Positions 8,198-17,987 of a stretch of DNA of 50,883 bases are shown here, in pieces. The position numbers were made by a program, and so were the translations under genes. The stretch comes from an uncultured Nitrospira sp. GTDB lineage: Bacteria > Nitrospirota > Nitrospiria > Nitrospirales > Nitrospiraceae. Where the stretch lies: NCBI GenBank assembly GCA_946479785.1, contig CAMLHQ010000018.1:1-50883 (forward strand), written 5' to 3'. The notes below the pieces were generated by a model, which saw nothing but the letters and a program-made list of their open reading frames with translations, was not told the DNA's origin and searched no databases. How positions within the stretch are numbered: the stretch's first letter is position 1; every line of letters starts with the position of its first letter.

Positions 8198-10837
8198 CTA
8201 TGAGTTGGTTGCTCGCTTCTGAAGGTCTGCCAAACGGTTGAGCGCCTCGATCGGGGTCATGGAGAAGAGGTCGATCTGCCTGACCTCATCGATGAGGGGA
8301 TGGGGTTGGGGAAGAGACGCGTGTGACTCCTCTGTCTGATGAGGAACAGGCGAGGCTTCAGTGCTGGCAGCCGGCTGTTCCAACTTCATCAGTACTTCCT
8401 GTGCGCGATCGATCACTGAAGGCGGCAATCCGGCCAGCTTGGCCACGTGGATGCCGTAGCTTCGGTCTGCGCCTCCTCGTACGATTTTTCTGAGAAAGAC
8501 CACATCTCCGTCGCGTTCCTGTACCTCTACCCGGAAGTTTTTAATTCCTTCCCGCAGCGATTCCAATTGTGTCATTTCATGATAGTGAGTGGCGAAAAGC
8601 GTCCGCGCCCCGAGATGTTGGCGATCATGTATATATTCCGCGATCGCCCAGGCGATGCTCAAACCGTCGTATGTGCTGGTGCCTCGGCCGATCTCATCCA
8701 ACAAGATGAGGCTTTGTCGAGTCGCGCAATGCAAAATGTGCGCGCTCTCCATCATTTCTACCATGAAGGTGCTCTGGCCAGCGGCGAGGTTGTCAGAGGC
8801 TCCTACACGGGTAAAAATCCTGTCCACCAATCCGATATGGGCCTCCGTCGCCGGAACGAAACTGCCGATCTGCGCAAGCAGCACGATGAGGGCGACTTGC
8901 CTTAGATAAGTGCTCTTTCCCGCCATGTTGGGTCCCGTCAGGATTACCAGCCGGTTCCAGTCATCGTCGAGGACCGTATCATTAGGCACGAAGGTCAGAT
9001 CACTGTTGAGTTGCTCGACCACAGGATGGCGGCCTTCGTGAATGCGAAGGGAACCGGATTCGTCGATTATCGGTTTGACATACCGATTCAATGCGGCGGT
9101 TTCGGCCAAACAGGCCAAGACGTCGATGATGGCGAGTGACTGGGCCATAGCTTGCAGCCGAGGCACATCTTTCGCGATCCGTTCGCGCAGCTGCACGAAG
9201 AGATCTTCTTCCAATGCCAACAGCTTGCTCTCCGCTCCGGTGACGCGTTCCTCCAGTTCCTTGAGCTCGGTGGTCATGAACCGTTCAGCGTTAACGAGCG
9301 TCTGCTTACGCATGTATTCAGGAGGCACCTTCGAAAGATTGGCCTTGGTGATCTCGATGTAGTAGCCGCACACCTGGTTGTAGCGGATTTTCAGGGAGTC
9401 GATGTCCGTACGTTCCCGCTCTGCTGCCTCCAGCGCTGCAATCCAGCCTTTGCCCTCCATGCGGGCCTTCCGCAGTTCGTCGACTCCCGGATGGTAACCC
9501 GATCGAATCAGGCCTCCATCACGCAAGGAAACCGGCGCCTCGGGATCTATCGCCTGTTCGACGAGGTCGTAGAGATCACGGCAATCATCCCAACCGTCCC
9601 GCCGGTCGGCGAGGAGGGTGGAGTGAAACGGTGTCAGTTGCTCGCGTAATTCCGGCAGGGCGCTCAACGACTGTTTCAATGCGAGCAGCTCACGCGGGCC
9701 TGCAACACCGAGCGTCACACGGCTGCTGAGGCGGGCCATATCCTGAACGGTCCGCAAAGTCGTTCGAATCGCCACACGTTGAGCCATTCGTTCCTTGAGT
9801 TCAGTCACGCCGTCTAGCCTGGCCTGAATCGCTCCGCGATCGACCAATGGCCTCACGAGCCAGTCGCGCAGCAACCGGCTTCCCATGGCGGTGGTCGTAC
9901 GGTCCAATACCGAGAGTAGGGTGGCCTGTTGCCGACCAGGCCGTTCGTCTCTCGCACCGAACGTACGCACCAGTTCAAGATTGCGGATCGTGGCACTGTC
10001 CAAGTGCATGGCCTCGCTACTCCAGCGTCGTTGGAGGCGGCGAATGTGGTCGAGCGCCGCGGCCGGCTGTGTTTCGCGAAAATAGCGCCAGACTGCGCCT
10101 GCAGCTCCAAGACCGGCGGTCAAGCCTTCACAGCCGAATGTGTCGAGCGATTGGAAGCCAAAATGCCTCTGCAGCAATTTCGCCGCTTCCTGGAGGTCAA
10201 ACAGACCCTGGCCCTTTTCACAGAGCCGCGGTCCTTGTAGTTGATGGAGGTCTAGTGTGTCGGCGACCGCCGTTCCGGCGTAGAGCAATTCACGCGGTTC
10301 GAGCCGGGCCAGTTCGTCAAAAAGTTGCTGGTCCGCTCCCGATCCTTCGCATTCCATCACCCAGAACTCACCGGTGGTGACATCTAGCCCGGACAATCCC
10401 CAACAGGGTTCCCCATGACGGCTCTTGCGCTCCACTCGGCATACCGCGGCGAGGAAATTGGATTCTTCCGGATCCAGAAATTCCGTATCGATCAAGGTGC
10501 CGGGCGTATAGAGGCGGACGACTTCACGGCGCACGAGTCCCTTCGCCAGCTTCGGGTCCTCCACTTGTTCGCACAAGGCCACGGTGCATCCGGCCTTCAG
10601 GAGTTTGGCAATGTAGCTTTGAGCGGCGTGATAGGGGACGCCGCAGAGCGGGACCGGATCGGTGCTGGATTTATCCCGTGACGTCAAGGCGATAGAGAGC
10701 AGTTTCGAGGCGGCTCGCGCGTCCTCGTAAAACATCTCGTAAAAATCGCCGACGCGAAAGAACAGAATGGCTTCGGGATAGCCGCGTTTAATTTCTCGAT
10801 ATTGCCGCATCAGCGGCGTGTCGTCATGCTCATTCAT
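8198..10837 (-). CDS. mutS: DNA mismatch repair protein MutS
   Basis: MutS recognises mismatches and small loops and recruits MutL. The 879-residue product has the mismatch-contacting motif FFRVGDFYEMFYEDA near residue 25, a connector, lever and clamp region, and the ATPase domain. That domain carries Walker A GPNMAGKST (near residue 634), the LLDEIGRGTSTYDGLSIAWA Walker B and signature segment, and the ATHYHE switch. A short acidic C-terminal tail ends the protein. Length is normal for MutS1. Its ATG overlaps the end of the lapA-like gene by eight bases, so translation is probably coupled. Confidence 0.97.
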   Translation of the reverse strand: MNEHDDTPLMRQYREIKRGYPEAILFFRVGDFYEMFYEDARAASKLLSIALTSRDKSSTDPVPLCGVPYHAAQSYIAKLLKAGCTVALCEQVEDPKLAKGLVRREVVRLYTPGTLIDTEFLDPEESNFLAAVCRVERKSRHGEPCWGLSGLDVTTGEFWVMECEGSGADQQLFDELARLEPRELLYAGTAVADTLDLHQLQGPRLCEKGQGLFDLQEAAKLLQRHFGFQSLDTFGCEGLTAGLGAAGAVWRYFRETQPAAALDHIRRLQRRWSSEAMHLDSATIRNLELVRTFGARDERPGRQQATLLSVLDRTTTAMGSRLLRDWLVRPLVDRGAIQARLDGVTELKERMAQRVAIRTTLRTVQDMARLSSRVTLGVAGPRELLALKQSLSALPELREQLTPFHSTLLADRRDGWDDCRDLYDLVEQAIDPEAPVSLRDGGLIRSGYHPGVDELRKARMEGKGWIAALEAAERERTDIDSLKIRYNQVCGYYIEITKANLSKVPPEYMRKQTLVNAERFMTTELKELEERVTGAESKLLALEEDLFVQLRERIAKDVPRLQAMAQSLAIIDVLACLAETAALNRYVKPIIDESGSLRIHEGRHPVVEQLNSDLTFVPNDTVLDDDWNRLVILTGPNMAGKSTYLRQVALIVLLAQIGSFVPATEAHIGLVDRIFTRVGASDNLAAGQSTFMVEMMESAHILHCATRQSLILLDEIGRGTSTYDGLSIAWAIAEYIHDRQHLGARTLFATHYHEMTQLESLREGIKNFRVEVQERDGDVVFLRKIVRGGADRSYGIHVAKLAGLPPSVIDRAQEVLMKLEQPAASTEASPVPHQTEESHASLPQPHPLIDEVRQIDLFSMTPIEALNRLADLQKRATNS

Positions 10838-11177
10838 CGGCTCGTTCTCGCTGTGGAAGTTCGCCCGGCACCGGAGGAGCCGTTCGTCCGGTGACTTTCT
10901 CCAGTGAATGGCGAAGCCGTTCGAGGTCCACTTCGGCCTCCTGCAGGGCTTTGGTTTTTCGACGCAGCTCGATTCGGCCTTTCACCCATGGAGGAAACAA
11001 GAGGATGCCCGATACCAGAAGTCCGACTGCAAACCCCGCCAAGATCGGCTTATAAATAGGAGTCGAGGCTTCGAACAACCCGAAGAAGTAACGGAGAGTG
11101 ACTTCTTGTTCCTGGTTTTGAAGGAAGAACGCCAGACACAAGAGGAGAAGTGTCCCGACGAGAATCAAACGAATCAT
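10830..11177 (-). CDS. LapA-domain inner-membrane protein (DUF1049)
   Basis: This 115-residue protein starts with a hydrophobic segment (LILVGTLLLLCLAFFLQNQE), then VTLRYFFG. A second membrane segment (ILAGFAVGLLVSGILLFP) and a cytoplasmic coiled coil (LRRKTKALQEAEVDLERLRHS) follow. This is the LapA/DUF1049 layout. In enterobacteria LapA works with LapB in controlling lipopolysaccharide synthesis, but many members outside that group are uncharacterised. It overlaps tsaE by four bases (ATGA) and mutS by eight, so it belongs to the same operon. Confidence 0.82.
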   Translation of the reverse strand: MIRLILVGTLLLLCLAFFLQNQEQEVTLRYFFGLFEASTPIYKPILAGFAVGLLVSGILLFPPWVKGRIELRRKTKALQEAEVDLERLRHSLEKVTGRTAPPVPGELPQRERADE

Positions 11178-11788
11178 GATGATGCTTTCCCCTTACGCTT
11201 CGACAGCGACAGCCGCAGGGAGAGGGGGAATTTCGATGGACGAGCATGGCTCCTTCTGGTACTGGCCAGCAAGGCAGCCGACAGCGGTCCGGTGGCCGTT
11301 AGCCTGATACTTCTACTCTGAACCGTATGGTGGCGCAACTCAATTTCGAGCCGATCGGGCGGCAGGATCGCATGCCCTTTGTCGGCCCATTCGATTGCAA
11401 CGACCGTCGAACCGGAGAGGTATTCTCCCAATCCAATCGATTCGATCTCGCGCAGTGAGTTGAGGCGGTACAGATCGATGTGGGCCAGCGGCAGCCTTCC
11501 ACGATATTCATGGATGAGCACAAACGTAGGGCTGGAGACAGCGGTCGACGGGGCACCAAGGCCTGCTGCGATTCCACGGACGAGAGCGGTTTTCCCTGCT
11601 CCTAATGGACCGTACAGAGCGAGCGTTTCGCCTCCCTGCAGCGCCGCACCGATTGCACGGCCGACTCGATCAGTATGGAACGGGGAGGGGAGATGCAATG
11701 CCCAGACACCGGACGGCGGAGCACGGCGAGGTGTCCGTACCAATCCTGTCAGGCGTCTATGGCTAGCGCTTGATCGCTTGGAGCGCAT
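11174..11788 (-). CDS. tsaE: tRNA threonylcarbamoyladenosine ATPase TsaE
   Basis: TsaE is the ATPase partner in making the t6A modification at A37 of ANN-decoding tRNAs. The protein carries Walker A GPLGAGKTALVRGIAAGLG and the family segments SSPTFVLIHEY, HIDLYRL and VAIEWADKG. At 204 residues it is longer than the usual ~150. The extra length is a basic N-terminal leader and a basic C-terminal tail (SLRLSLSKRKGKASS). The ATG lies inside the end of nnrD (26-base overlap), so a start further in is possible. Confidence 0.92.
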   Translation of the reverse strand: MRSKRSSASHRRLTGLVRTPRRAPPSGVWALHLPSPFHTDRVGRAIGAALQGGETLALYGPLGAGKTALVRGIAAGLGAPSTAVSSPTFVLIHEYRGRLPLAHIDLYRLNSLREIESIGLGEYLSGSTVVAIEWADKGHAILPPDRLEIELRHHTVQSRSIRLTATGPLSAALLASTRRSHARPSKFPLSLRLSLSKRKGKASS

Positions 11789-13313
11789 GGGGAATGTGAG
11801 CGATCAGATCACCGGCAAGCATACCGGCCTGTCCAAGCTGTTGAGCCGCAAGGTCGCCTGCTGCTCCATGCAAATAGGTCGCACTACAGGCGGCTTCCCA
11901 GGCAGGAACTCCCTGGGCGAGCAGGCCGACAACCATGCCGGTCAAGACGTCTCCCGTGCCGGCGGTAGCCATTCCGGGGTTGCCTGTGGGGCAGATCGCG
12001 AGGAGCCCGTCCGGCCTGGCAATCACGGTTCGTGCGCCTTTCAACACCAAGAAAACACCCCGTTCCCGGGCAAAGCGCCTGGCGGTGCCGAGGCGATCGG
12101 CATTCACGCTTTGAGGAGTGGCCTCCACTTCCAAGCGCGCCATTTCACCCGGATGTGGCGTCAGGATGGGAGGAATTTTGCACTCCGTGAGCAACGAGGC
12201 GCGGCTCGCCAGCGCGTTGAGGGCATCGGCATCAAGAACCGCGGGCCTATCGAGATGTTTCATCAACGATTGGATCAATTCGACCGTCTCAGGATGCGTC
12301 GACAGTCCGGGACCGATGGCGATCGCTGTTCTGGCTCGCATGAAGGCCAGGACGCGATCGAGACCGGAGCGGGCCAGGGTGCGAGCTTTGGTCTCGGGAA
12401 GAGGCAGCGTCATGGCCTCCAGCAGTTTTGCCTCGAGCACGTCGTTGACGCTTCCGGGAATGCCGACGGTCACCAAGCCGGCTCCAACGCGGAGCGCGGC
12501 CCTCGCGGCGAGGGCTGCCGCTCCGGTTTTGCCGACGGAACCGGCGAGAATACCCGCATGGCCGAAGGTACCCTTGTGCGAAGAGGTTGCGCGTGCGGGC
12601 AACGCATCGGCGACCAGTTCTTTCGTGACGACGATGGTTCGACTATCGAGCGTGTCGATATATGCAGCCGGGATCCCGATGTCGACGACATGGATGATAC
12701 CGGCGTGATCGATGCCGGGGCCGACGTAGAGGCCGAGTTTGGGGAGACCGAACGTGACGGTGGCTGACGCGTGAACCGCCTGCCCCAACAGTGCGCCGTT
12801 GTCGGCATGGATGCCAGATGGCATATCGATCGCGATGACCGGCCTGCCGGCCTGGTTGATCAGCTGGATTGCCTCGCGATAGGCACCGGTAACATGGGTG
12901 GACAGGCCTGTCCCGAGAAGCGCATCGACGATGAGGTCGCTCGACGCGAGGATCGGCTGCGCCTGTTCCGAGGATCGAAACAGCTTGGTCGCGGATTTTC
13001 CTCCGACGCGGAGCCAGCGACGATGCATCACGCGTGCATCGCGGCTCAAATCGGTGGGCGGTGCGAGGAGGAGCACCGCCACTTTGGCCTGACGTTGACG
13101 GAGTAGCCGGGCGACGACGAAACCATCGCCGCCGTTGTTGCCCTTGCCGCAGAGAATCGTGACTGTCTTGCCGCGCAGCGGTCCGAACCGGCCCTGAATG
13201 AAATCGGCGGCTCCTGCTCCTGCCCGTTCCATCAGGACCAAACTAGGTATCTGCGCCTCGCTGATGGTGCGGCGGTCCAGGCCCTGCATTTGGATCCCGG
13301 TCACGATCTTCAT
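11763..13313 (-). CDS. nnrD: Bifunctional NAD(P)H-hydrate epimerase/dehydratase
   Basis: This metabolite-repair enzyme converts damaged NAD(P)HX back to NAD(P)H. The 516-residue fusion has an N-terminal epimerase (YjeF_N) domain with CGKGNNGGDGFVVARLL and an ADP/ATP-dependent dehydratase domain. The latter shows SSHKGTFGHAGILAGSVGKT, LTPHPGEMARL and the substrate-binding NPGMATAGTGDVLTGMV. Length matches the fused bacterial form (nnrDE, also called nnr). It sits between pdxJ (71-base gap) and tsaE (overlapping), a common arrangement. Confidence 0.95.
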   Translation of the reverse strand: MKIVTGIQMQGLDRRTISEAQIPSLVLMERAGAGAADFIQGRFGPLRGKTVTILCGKGNNGGDGFVVARLLRQRQAKVAVLLLAPPTDLSRDARVMHRRWLRVGGKSATKLFRSSEQAQPILASSDLIVDALLGTGLSTHVTGAYREAIQLINQAGRPVIAIDMPSGIHADNGALLGQAVHASATVTFGLPKLGLYVGPGIDHAGIIHVVDIGIPAAYIDTLDSRTIVVTKELVADALPARATSSHKGTFGHAGILAGSVGKTGAAALAARAALRVGAGLVTVGIPGSVNDVLEAKLLEAMTLPLPETKARTLARSGLDRVLAFMRARTAIAIGPGLSTHPETVELIQSLMKHLDRPAVLDADALNALASRASLLTECKIPPILTPHPGEMARLEVEATPQSVNADRLGTARRFARERGVFLVLKGARTVIARPDGLLAICPTGNPGMATAGTGDVLTGMVVGLLAQGVPAWEAACSATYLHGAAGDLAAQQLGQAGMLAGDLIAHIPHALQAIKR

Positions 13314-13384
13314 CTGGTGTCTCGCGTGATCATGACAGATGGCCTTCCAGTCTCCACGGGGGAAGGGAACGGGCCCGTGCTCGC

Positions 13385-14098
13385 TCAGCCGAGCAGCGCT
13401 TTCATCTCCCGCACGGCTTGGTCGAGACCGACGAGAACGGCGCGGGCGATGATACTATGGCCGATATTGTATTCCACGATTTCCGGGACGTGGATCAGGC
13501 GCTTCACATTCTGATAATTCAAGCCGTGTCCTGCGTTGACGCCCATACCGAGCTTATAGGCCAATTTGGCGGCCTGCGCGATCGCCTCGAATTCGGCATC
13601 CGCCTCTTTGGATCGCTTGGCATTGGCATACCGGCCGGTATGGAGTTCGACGAAGTCCGCGGACAGCTTATGCGCCGTTTTGATTTGGGACAGATCCGGT
13701 TCGATAAACAGGCTGACGGGGATTCCCCCGTCGTGCAAGAGCGTGATGATCTGCTGGACACGGTCTTTGTGGGCAACGACATCCAAGCCGCCCTCTGTCG
13801 TAAGCTCCTGGCGTTTTTCGGGGACGAGTGTCACGAGATCGGGTTTGACGGTCAGCGCAATTTTCGCCATCGCGTCATCGGCGGCCATCTCTAGATCGAG
13901 TTTTGTCCGGATCGTCTCCCGGAGAAGCTGCAGGTCACGGTCCTGAATGTGGCGGCGATCTTCTCGAAGATGCACGACGATGCCGTCTGCGCCGGCCAGT
14001 TCGACGAGCACCACGGCGGCAAGAGGGTCCGGATCGGTCCCGCCGCGCGCTTGGCGGAGGGTCGCCACATGGTCGACATTGACACCGAGCCTAGGCAC
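13385..14098 (-). CDS. pdxJ: Pyridoxine 5'-phosphate synthase
   Basis: PdxJ condenses 1-deoxyxylulose 5-phosphate with aminoacetone 3-phosphate to form pyridoxine 5'-phosphate. The sequence shows [18 protein letters not shown], the barrel strand [32 protein letters not shown] and VELHTGRYA, and ends [20 protein letters not shown]. The open frame extends to 14308, but I take the GTG at 14098 as the start. It gives the usual [12 protein letters not shown]-terminus and the typical length of 237 residues, and a GGAGG lies four bases before it. It is the first gene of the minus-strand operon. Confidence 0.95.
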   Translation of the reverse strand: MPRLGVNVDHVATLRQARGGTDPDPLAAVVLVELAGADGIVVHLREDRRHIQDRDLQLLRETIRTKLDLEMAADDAMAKIALTVKPDLVTLVPEKRQELTTEGGLDVVAHKDRVQQIITLLHDGGIPVSLFIEPDLSQIKTAHKLSADFVELHTGRYANAKRSKEADAEFEAIAQAAKLAYKLGMGVNAGHGLNYQNVKRLIHVPEIVEYNIGHSIIARAVLVGLDQAVREMKALLG

Positions 14099-14285
14099 AG
14101 AGCCTCCAGCTGGATCCGGTCTAACGAAGGAGAGTCGACCTTGAGCGATGAGACGGAGTTGGTCGCCGCTGTTGTAACAGAAACCGGCTTGGAGGGGCAA
14201 GGACTGGGAGGAATGGTTTTTATCGTGATTCAGCCGGCTGCTCTTATTCGATCCGATGCGGAACCCCACAGAATCACAAGATAAT

Positions 14286-14315
14286 TTGACTCTGCCGCAC
14301 CCCCGCAATTAGAAT
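14286..14315 (+). promoter_or_regulatory. Sigma-70-type promoter of the amino-acid operon
   Basis: TTGACT (14286-14291) and TAGAAT (14310-14315) are separated by 18 bases. Transcription would begin near 14322, giving a leader of about 70 bases before the aminotransferase gene. Each box has five of six consensus bases. It lies in the divergent spacer with pdxJ. Confidence 0.6.
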
Positions 14316-14393
14316 AAGCCTCCATACAAACTACGCAATGGGCGGATGGGCGGGTTTTCCCTCCAAGAGAGAATGATTTGACAGTAGACGGCC

Positions 14394-15590
14394 ATGGGAT
14401 TGTCGGATAATTTTTATCGGCTTAAGCGGCTTCCTCCCTATGTCTTCGCGCAAGTCCAGAGCCTCAAGCTCGAGGCTCGGCACCGGGGCGAGGATATCAT
14501 CGACTTCGGCATGGGGAATCCGGACCAGCCGACGCCGAACCATATCGTTGATAAAATGATCGAGGCGGCGCGAAAGGGGAAGAATCACCGCTATTCGGCC
14601 TCGCGTGGGATTACCAAACTACGCCATGCCATTGCGGGATGGTACAAACGCAACTACGACGTCGATCTCGATCCTGAGACCGAAGCAATCGTGACGATCG
14701 GTTCCAAGGAAGGCCTGGCTCATTTATCCCTGGCCATGATCGGCCCGGGCGACGTCGTTTTGACGCCGACACCAACCTACCCGATCCATATGTACAGCTT
14801 CATCATTGCGGGTGGAGAGGTCCGCGGGATTGAACTGCGCCAGGACAGCGATTTTTTCGACGATCTGCAGCGCGTCTATCGCCAAACGTTTCCGCGGCCC
14901 AAAATTCTCGTCATCAATTTCCCGCATAATCCAACGACGGCGATCGTGGACTTAGAGTTTTTTAAGAAGATCGTCGTGTTTGCGAAGGAACACAACGTCA
15001 TCGTCATCCATGACTTGGCTTATGCGGATCTCGTGTTCGACGGGTACAAGGCGCCCAGCTTTCTTCAAGTGCCTGGCGCAAAAGACGTCGGGGTCGAGTT
15101 TTATACGCTGTCCAAGGCTTACAACATGCCGGGCTGGCGTGTGGGATTCTGCGTCGGCAACAGCGAAGTCGTCGGAGCGCTGGCCAAGATCAAGAGCTAC
15201 CTCGATTACGGCATCTTCCAACCGTTGCAGATCGCCAGCGTCATTGCGCTCAACGGCCCGCAAGATTGCGTGAAGGAAACGGTCCAGCGCTATCAGAAGC
15301 GCCGTGATGTGCTCGTGGGAGGATTGAACCGTATCGGTTGGAATGTCAACAAACCGCTGGCTACGATGTTCGTGTGGGCCAGGATTCCGTTGCCCTACCG
15401 GCATATGGGCTCGCTGGAATTTTCCAAGTTATTGCTCCGGGAAGCGAAGGTTGCCGTCTCGCCCGGTATCGGTTTCGGTGAAGGCGGCGATGAATATGTG
15501 CGCTTTGCTCTGGTCGAGAATGAGCACCGGACGAGACAAGCCGTTCGCGGGATCAGAAAAGCGTTGAAGTTCGAAGAGGTGAAAAAATGA
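14394..15590 (+). CDS. AlaC-type aminotransferase (alanine transaminase-like)
   Basis: This class I/II PLP aminotransferase has 398 residues. Features include [18 protein letters not shown], the cofactor-side [16 protein letters not shown] and the PLP lysine in [16 protein letters not shown]-terminal FVWARIP and [19 protein letters not shown] also fit. This pattern is closest to the AlaC/YfdZ alanine-glutamate transaminases, though some relatives act on other amino or keto acids, so substrate is inferred. It overlaps hom by four bases (ATGA), heading the aspartate-family operon. It may supply or drain pyruvate or glutamate there. Confidence 0.85.
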   Translation: MGLSDNFYRLKRLPPYVFAQVQSLKLEARHRGEDIIDFGMGNPDQPTPNHIVDKMIEAARKGKNHRYSASRGITKLRHAIAGWYKRNYDVDLDPETEAIVTIGSKEGLAHLSLAMIGPGDVVLTPTPTYPIHMYSFIIAGGEVRGIELRQDSDFFDDLQRVYRQTFPRPKILVINFPHNPTTAIVDLEFFKKIVVFAKEHNVIVIHDLAYADLVFDGYKAPSFLQVPGAKDVGVEFYTLSKAYNMPGWRVGFCVGNSEVVGALAKIKSYLDYGIFQPLQIASVIALNGPQDCVKETVQRYQKRRDVLVGGLNRIGWNVNKPLATMFVWARIPLPYRHMGSLEFSKLLLREAKVAVSPGIGFGEGGDEYVRFALVENEHRTRQAVRGIRKALKFEEVKK

Positions 15591-16900
15591 TCTCGCGCGT
15601 CGGCGTCGGCGTGATAGGATTCGGCACGGTTGGAACCGGCGTCGTGAAAATTTTATTGGAGAATGCGGCGCTCATACGCCGCCGCGTCGGTGTGCCGATC
15701 GAACTCGTACGTATTGCGGATGTGGATGTCACGCGCGATCGTGGCGTGACCCTTCCGCCCGGCATGCTGGTGAACGACGTCAAACAGGTGCTTACTGATC
15801 CCGCCATCGACATCATCGTCGAATTGGTCGGGGGTTACGATTTTGCCAAGCGCCTGATCCTCGATGCCATCGCCGCCGGCAAGACCGTCGTGACAGCTAA
15901 CAAAGCCTTGCTGGCGCTCCACGGAGAAGAAATCTTCGCGGCTGCCTCACGTAAAGGAGTCGACATCGGATTCGAGGCGAGTGTCGGCGGCGGCATTCCC
16001 GTCATCCATGCAGTCAAGGAAGGTTTGGCGGCCAACGCCATCCAGTCCATCTACGGCATTATCAACGGGACGTCAAACTACATCCTCTCGCGGATGACCA
16101 ACGAAGGAAAAGGGTTCGCCGAGACATTGGTCGAGGCGCAGAAAGCTGGGTATGCGGAGGCAGATCCCACCTTTGACGTGGCAGGCATCGACAGCGCGCA
16201 CAAGCTGGCGATCCTGGCGAATTTGGCGTTCGGGACTCCCATCAATTTCAAGGATCTGTACACGGAGGGCATTACCCATATCACCGAGCACGATATCGCG
16301 TATGCCCGGGAATTCGGGTATACGATCAAGCTACTGGGCATTGCCAAACTCGTTGAGGGCGACGTCGAAGCACGCGTCCATCCCACCATGTTGGGCGCGG
16401 ATTCTCCGTTGGCGAAGATCGAAGGTGTGTACAACGCGATTCAATTGGTCGGTGATGCAGTGGGCGACGTCGTATTGAGCGGGCGTGGCGCCGGCGACCT
16501 GGCCGCAGGCAGCGCGGTCGTCAGCGATATCATTGCCGGGGCCCGCAATCTGTTGAAGGGTGGTGCCGGACGAGTGCCTCCGGCTTCGTTCCAGCCCGGT
16601 GAGCGGCGTCCGCTTCGCATGCGTCCCATGGAAGAGATTCACTCCTTGTACTATTTGCGGTTTATGGTCATCGATCGTCCCGGTGTGTTGTCTCAGATCG
16701 CAGGTGAATTGGGCCGTTGCAGCATCAGCATCTCGTCGATGTTGCAGAAAGGACGGCGGGAAGGACAGACCGTACCGATCGTCATCAAGACCCACATGGC
16801 GAGAGAACGCGATGTCCAGACCGCGCTCAAAGAGATTAACCGCATGGCCTTCATGTCCGAGCCGGCGACGCTGATTCGCATCGAGGGCAAAGACGAGTGA
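15587..16900 (+). CDS. hom: Homoserine dehydrogenase
   Basis: This enzyme reduces aspartate 4-semialdehyde to homoserine. The 437-residue protein has the nucleotide-binding loop [13 protein letters not shown] at residues about 9-21, then [26 protein letters not shown] and [35 protein letters not shown] carries the catalytic acidic/lysine region. A C-terminal ACT domain ([21 protein letters not shown]) suggests allosteric feedback by an amino acid, usually threonine. GAGGTG precedes the ATG, which overlaps the aminotransferase stop. Confidence 0.96.
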   Translation: MISRVGVGVIGFGTVGTGVVKILLENAALIRRRVGVPIELVRIADVDVTRDRGVTLPPGMLVNDVKQVLTDPAIDIIVELVGGYDFAKRLILDAIAAGKTVVTANKALLALHGEEIFAAASRKGVDIGFEASVGGGIPVIHAVKEGLAANAIQSIYGIINGTSNYILSRMTNEGKGFAETLVEAQKAGYAEADPTFDVAGIDSAHKLAILANLAFGTPINFKDLYTEGITHITEHDIAYAREFGYTIKLLGIAKLVEGDVEARVHPTMLGADSPLAKIEGVYNAIQLVGDAVGDVVLSGRGAGDLAAGSAVVSDIIAGARNLLKGGAGRVPPASFQPGERRPLRMRPMEEIHSLYYLRFMVIDRPGVLSQIAGELGRCSISISSMLQKGRREGQTVPIVIKTHMARERDVQTALKEINRMAFMSEPATLIRIEGKDE

Positions 16901-16904
16901 GATC

Positions 16905-17963
16905 ATGAATCGCTGGCGCGGCGTCATCGAAGAATATCGCAAGTTCCTTCCCGTGACCGAGCGCACGCCGGTCATCACGCTCGGCGAGGGCAATACCCCA
17001 CTCATTCGTGCGACCAGGCTGGCGCAGAAAATCGCGCCCGGCATCGATCTCTACTTGAAGTTCGAAGGGGCCAATCCCACCGGTTCATTCAAAGACCGCG
17101 GGATGACAATGGCGATTTCAAAGGCTGTCGAAGCCGGCGCCAAAGCCGTGATTTGCGCGTCCACCGGCAATACGTCGGCATCGGCCGCGGCATATGGCGC
17201 GCGGGCCGGGTTGGCCGTCTATGTGTTGATTCCAGCCGGCAAAATCGCAATGGGCAAACTATCGCAGGCCATGATGCATCAGGCCACGGTGATCCAGATC
17301 GACGGCAACTTCGATCAAGCCCTGTCGATCGTGAAAGACCTATCGGCGATGCACCATATCGAACTGGTGAATTCTCTCAACCCGTTTCGCATCGAAGGAC
17401 AGAAGACCGCTGCAATGGAAGTTTGCGATCAATTGGGCGACGCACCGGCCATGCACGTGCTTCCCGTCGGTAACGCCGGCAACATCACCGCCTATTGGAA
17501 GGGCTATCGAGAATATCGGGCGGCCAATCAAACGACGCGATTACCCCGGATGGTCGGCTATCAAGCGGCCGGCGCCGCGCCGATTGTGCTGGGCCGCGTG
17601 GTCGAGAATCCACAAACTGTGGCAACCGCGATCCGCATCGGCAATCCTGCCAGCTGGCAGGCCGCCATTACCGCGATGAAGGAATCATCCGGCTCAATCG
17701 ACGCGGTGACAGACGAGGAAATTTTGCAGGCCTACGTGGCAGTGGCAGGCACGGAAGGCGTATTCTGCGAACCGGCCTCCGCCGCGTCGGTGGCCGGCGT
17801 GATGAAGCTCAGCAGGCAGGGAAAGTTGCGGGAAGGGGAAACCGTTGTGTGCACCCTGACCGGGCATGGATTGAAAGATGCCGATACGGCCATCAGTGTG
17901 TCGGTGAAACCCCAAACCGTTCAAGCAACCAGGGAGGATGTGGCTCGTCTTCTCGATGTGTAA
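16905..17963 (+). CDS. thrC: Threonine synthase
   Basis: ThrC makes threonine from O-phosphohomoserine with PLP. The 352-residue protein is the short type, with [15 protein letters not shown] [16 protein letters not shown]. The PLP lysine is K63 in [30 protein letters not shown] and the phosphate-binding [14 protein letters not shown] follow. [18 protein letters not shown] completes the active site. It begins four bases after hom with only a weak ribosome binding site, so coupling to hom is likely. Its substrate requires a homoserine kinase, and no thrB is seen in this window. Confidence 0.96.
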   Translation: MNRWRGVIEEYRKFLPVTERTPVITLGEGNTPLIRATRLAQKIAPGIDLYLKFEGANPTGSFKDRGMTMAISKAVEAGAKAVICASTGNTSASAAAYGARAGLAVYVLIPAGKIAMGKLSQAMMHQATVIQIDGNFDQALSIVKDLSAMHHIELVNSLNPFRIEGQKTAAMEVCDQLGDAPAMHVLPVGNAGNITAYWKGYREYRAANQTTRLPRMVGYQAAGAAPIVLGRVVENPQTVATAIRIGNPASWQAAITAMKESSGSIDAVTDEEILQAYVAVAGTEGVFCEPASAASVAGVMKLSRQGKLREGETVVCTLTGHGLKDADTAISVSVKPQTVQATREDVARLLDV

Positions 17964-17987
17964 GCTCATGATGCGAGCGTGTGTTCG

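Noticed and set aside
11379..12767. Plus-strand open frame of 462 codons across tsaE and nnrD
   Set aside because: It is antisense to two well-supported genes, has low-complexity content and no ribosome binding site.
14378..14383. Second TTGACA before the aminotransferase gene
   Set aside because: Only ten bases remain before the start codon, leaving no room for a -10 box.
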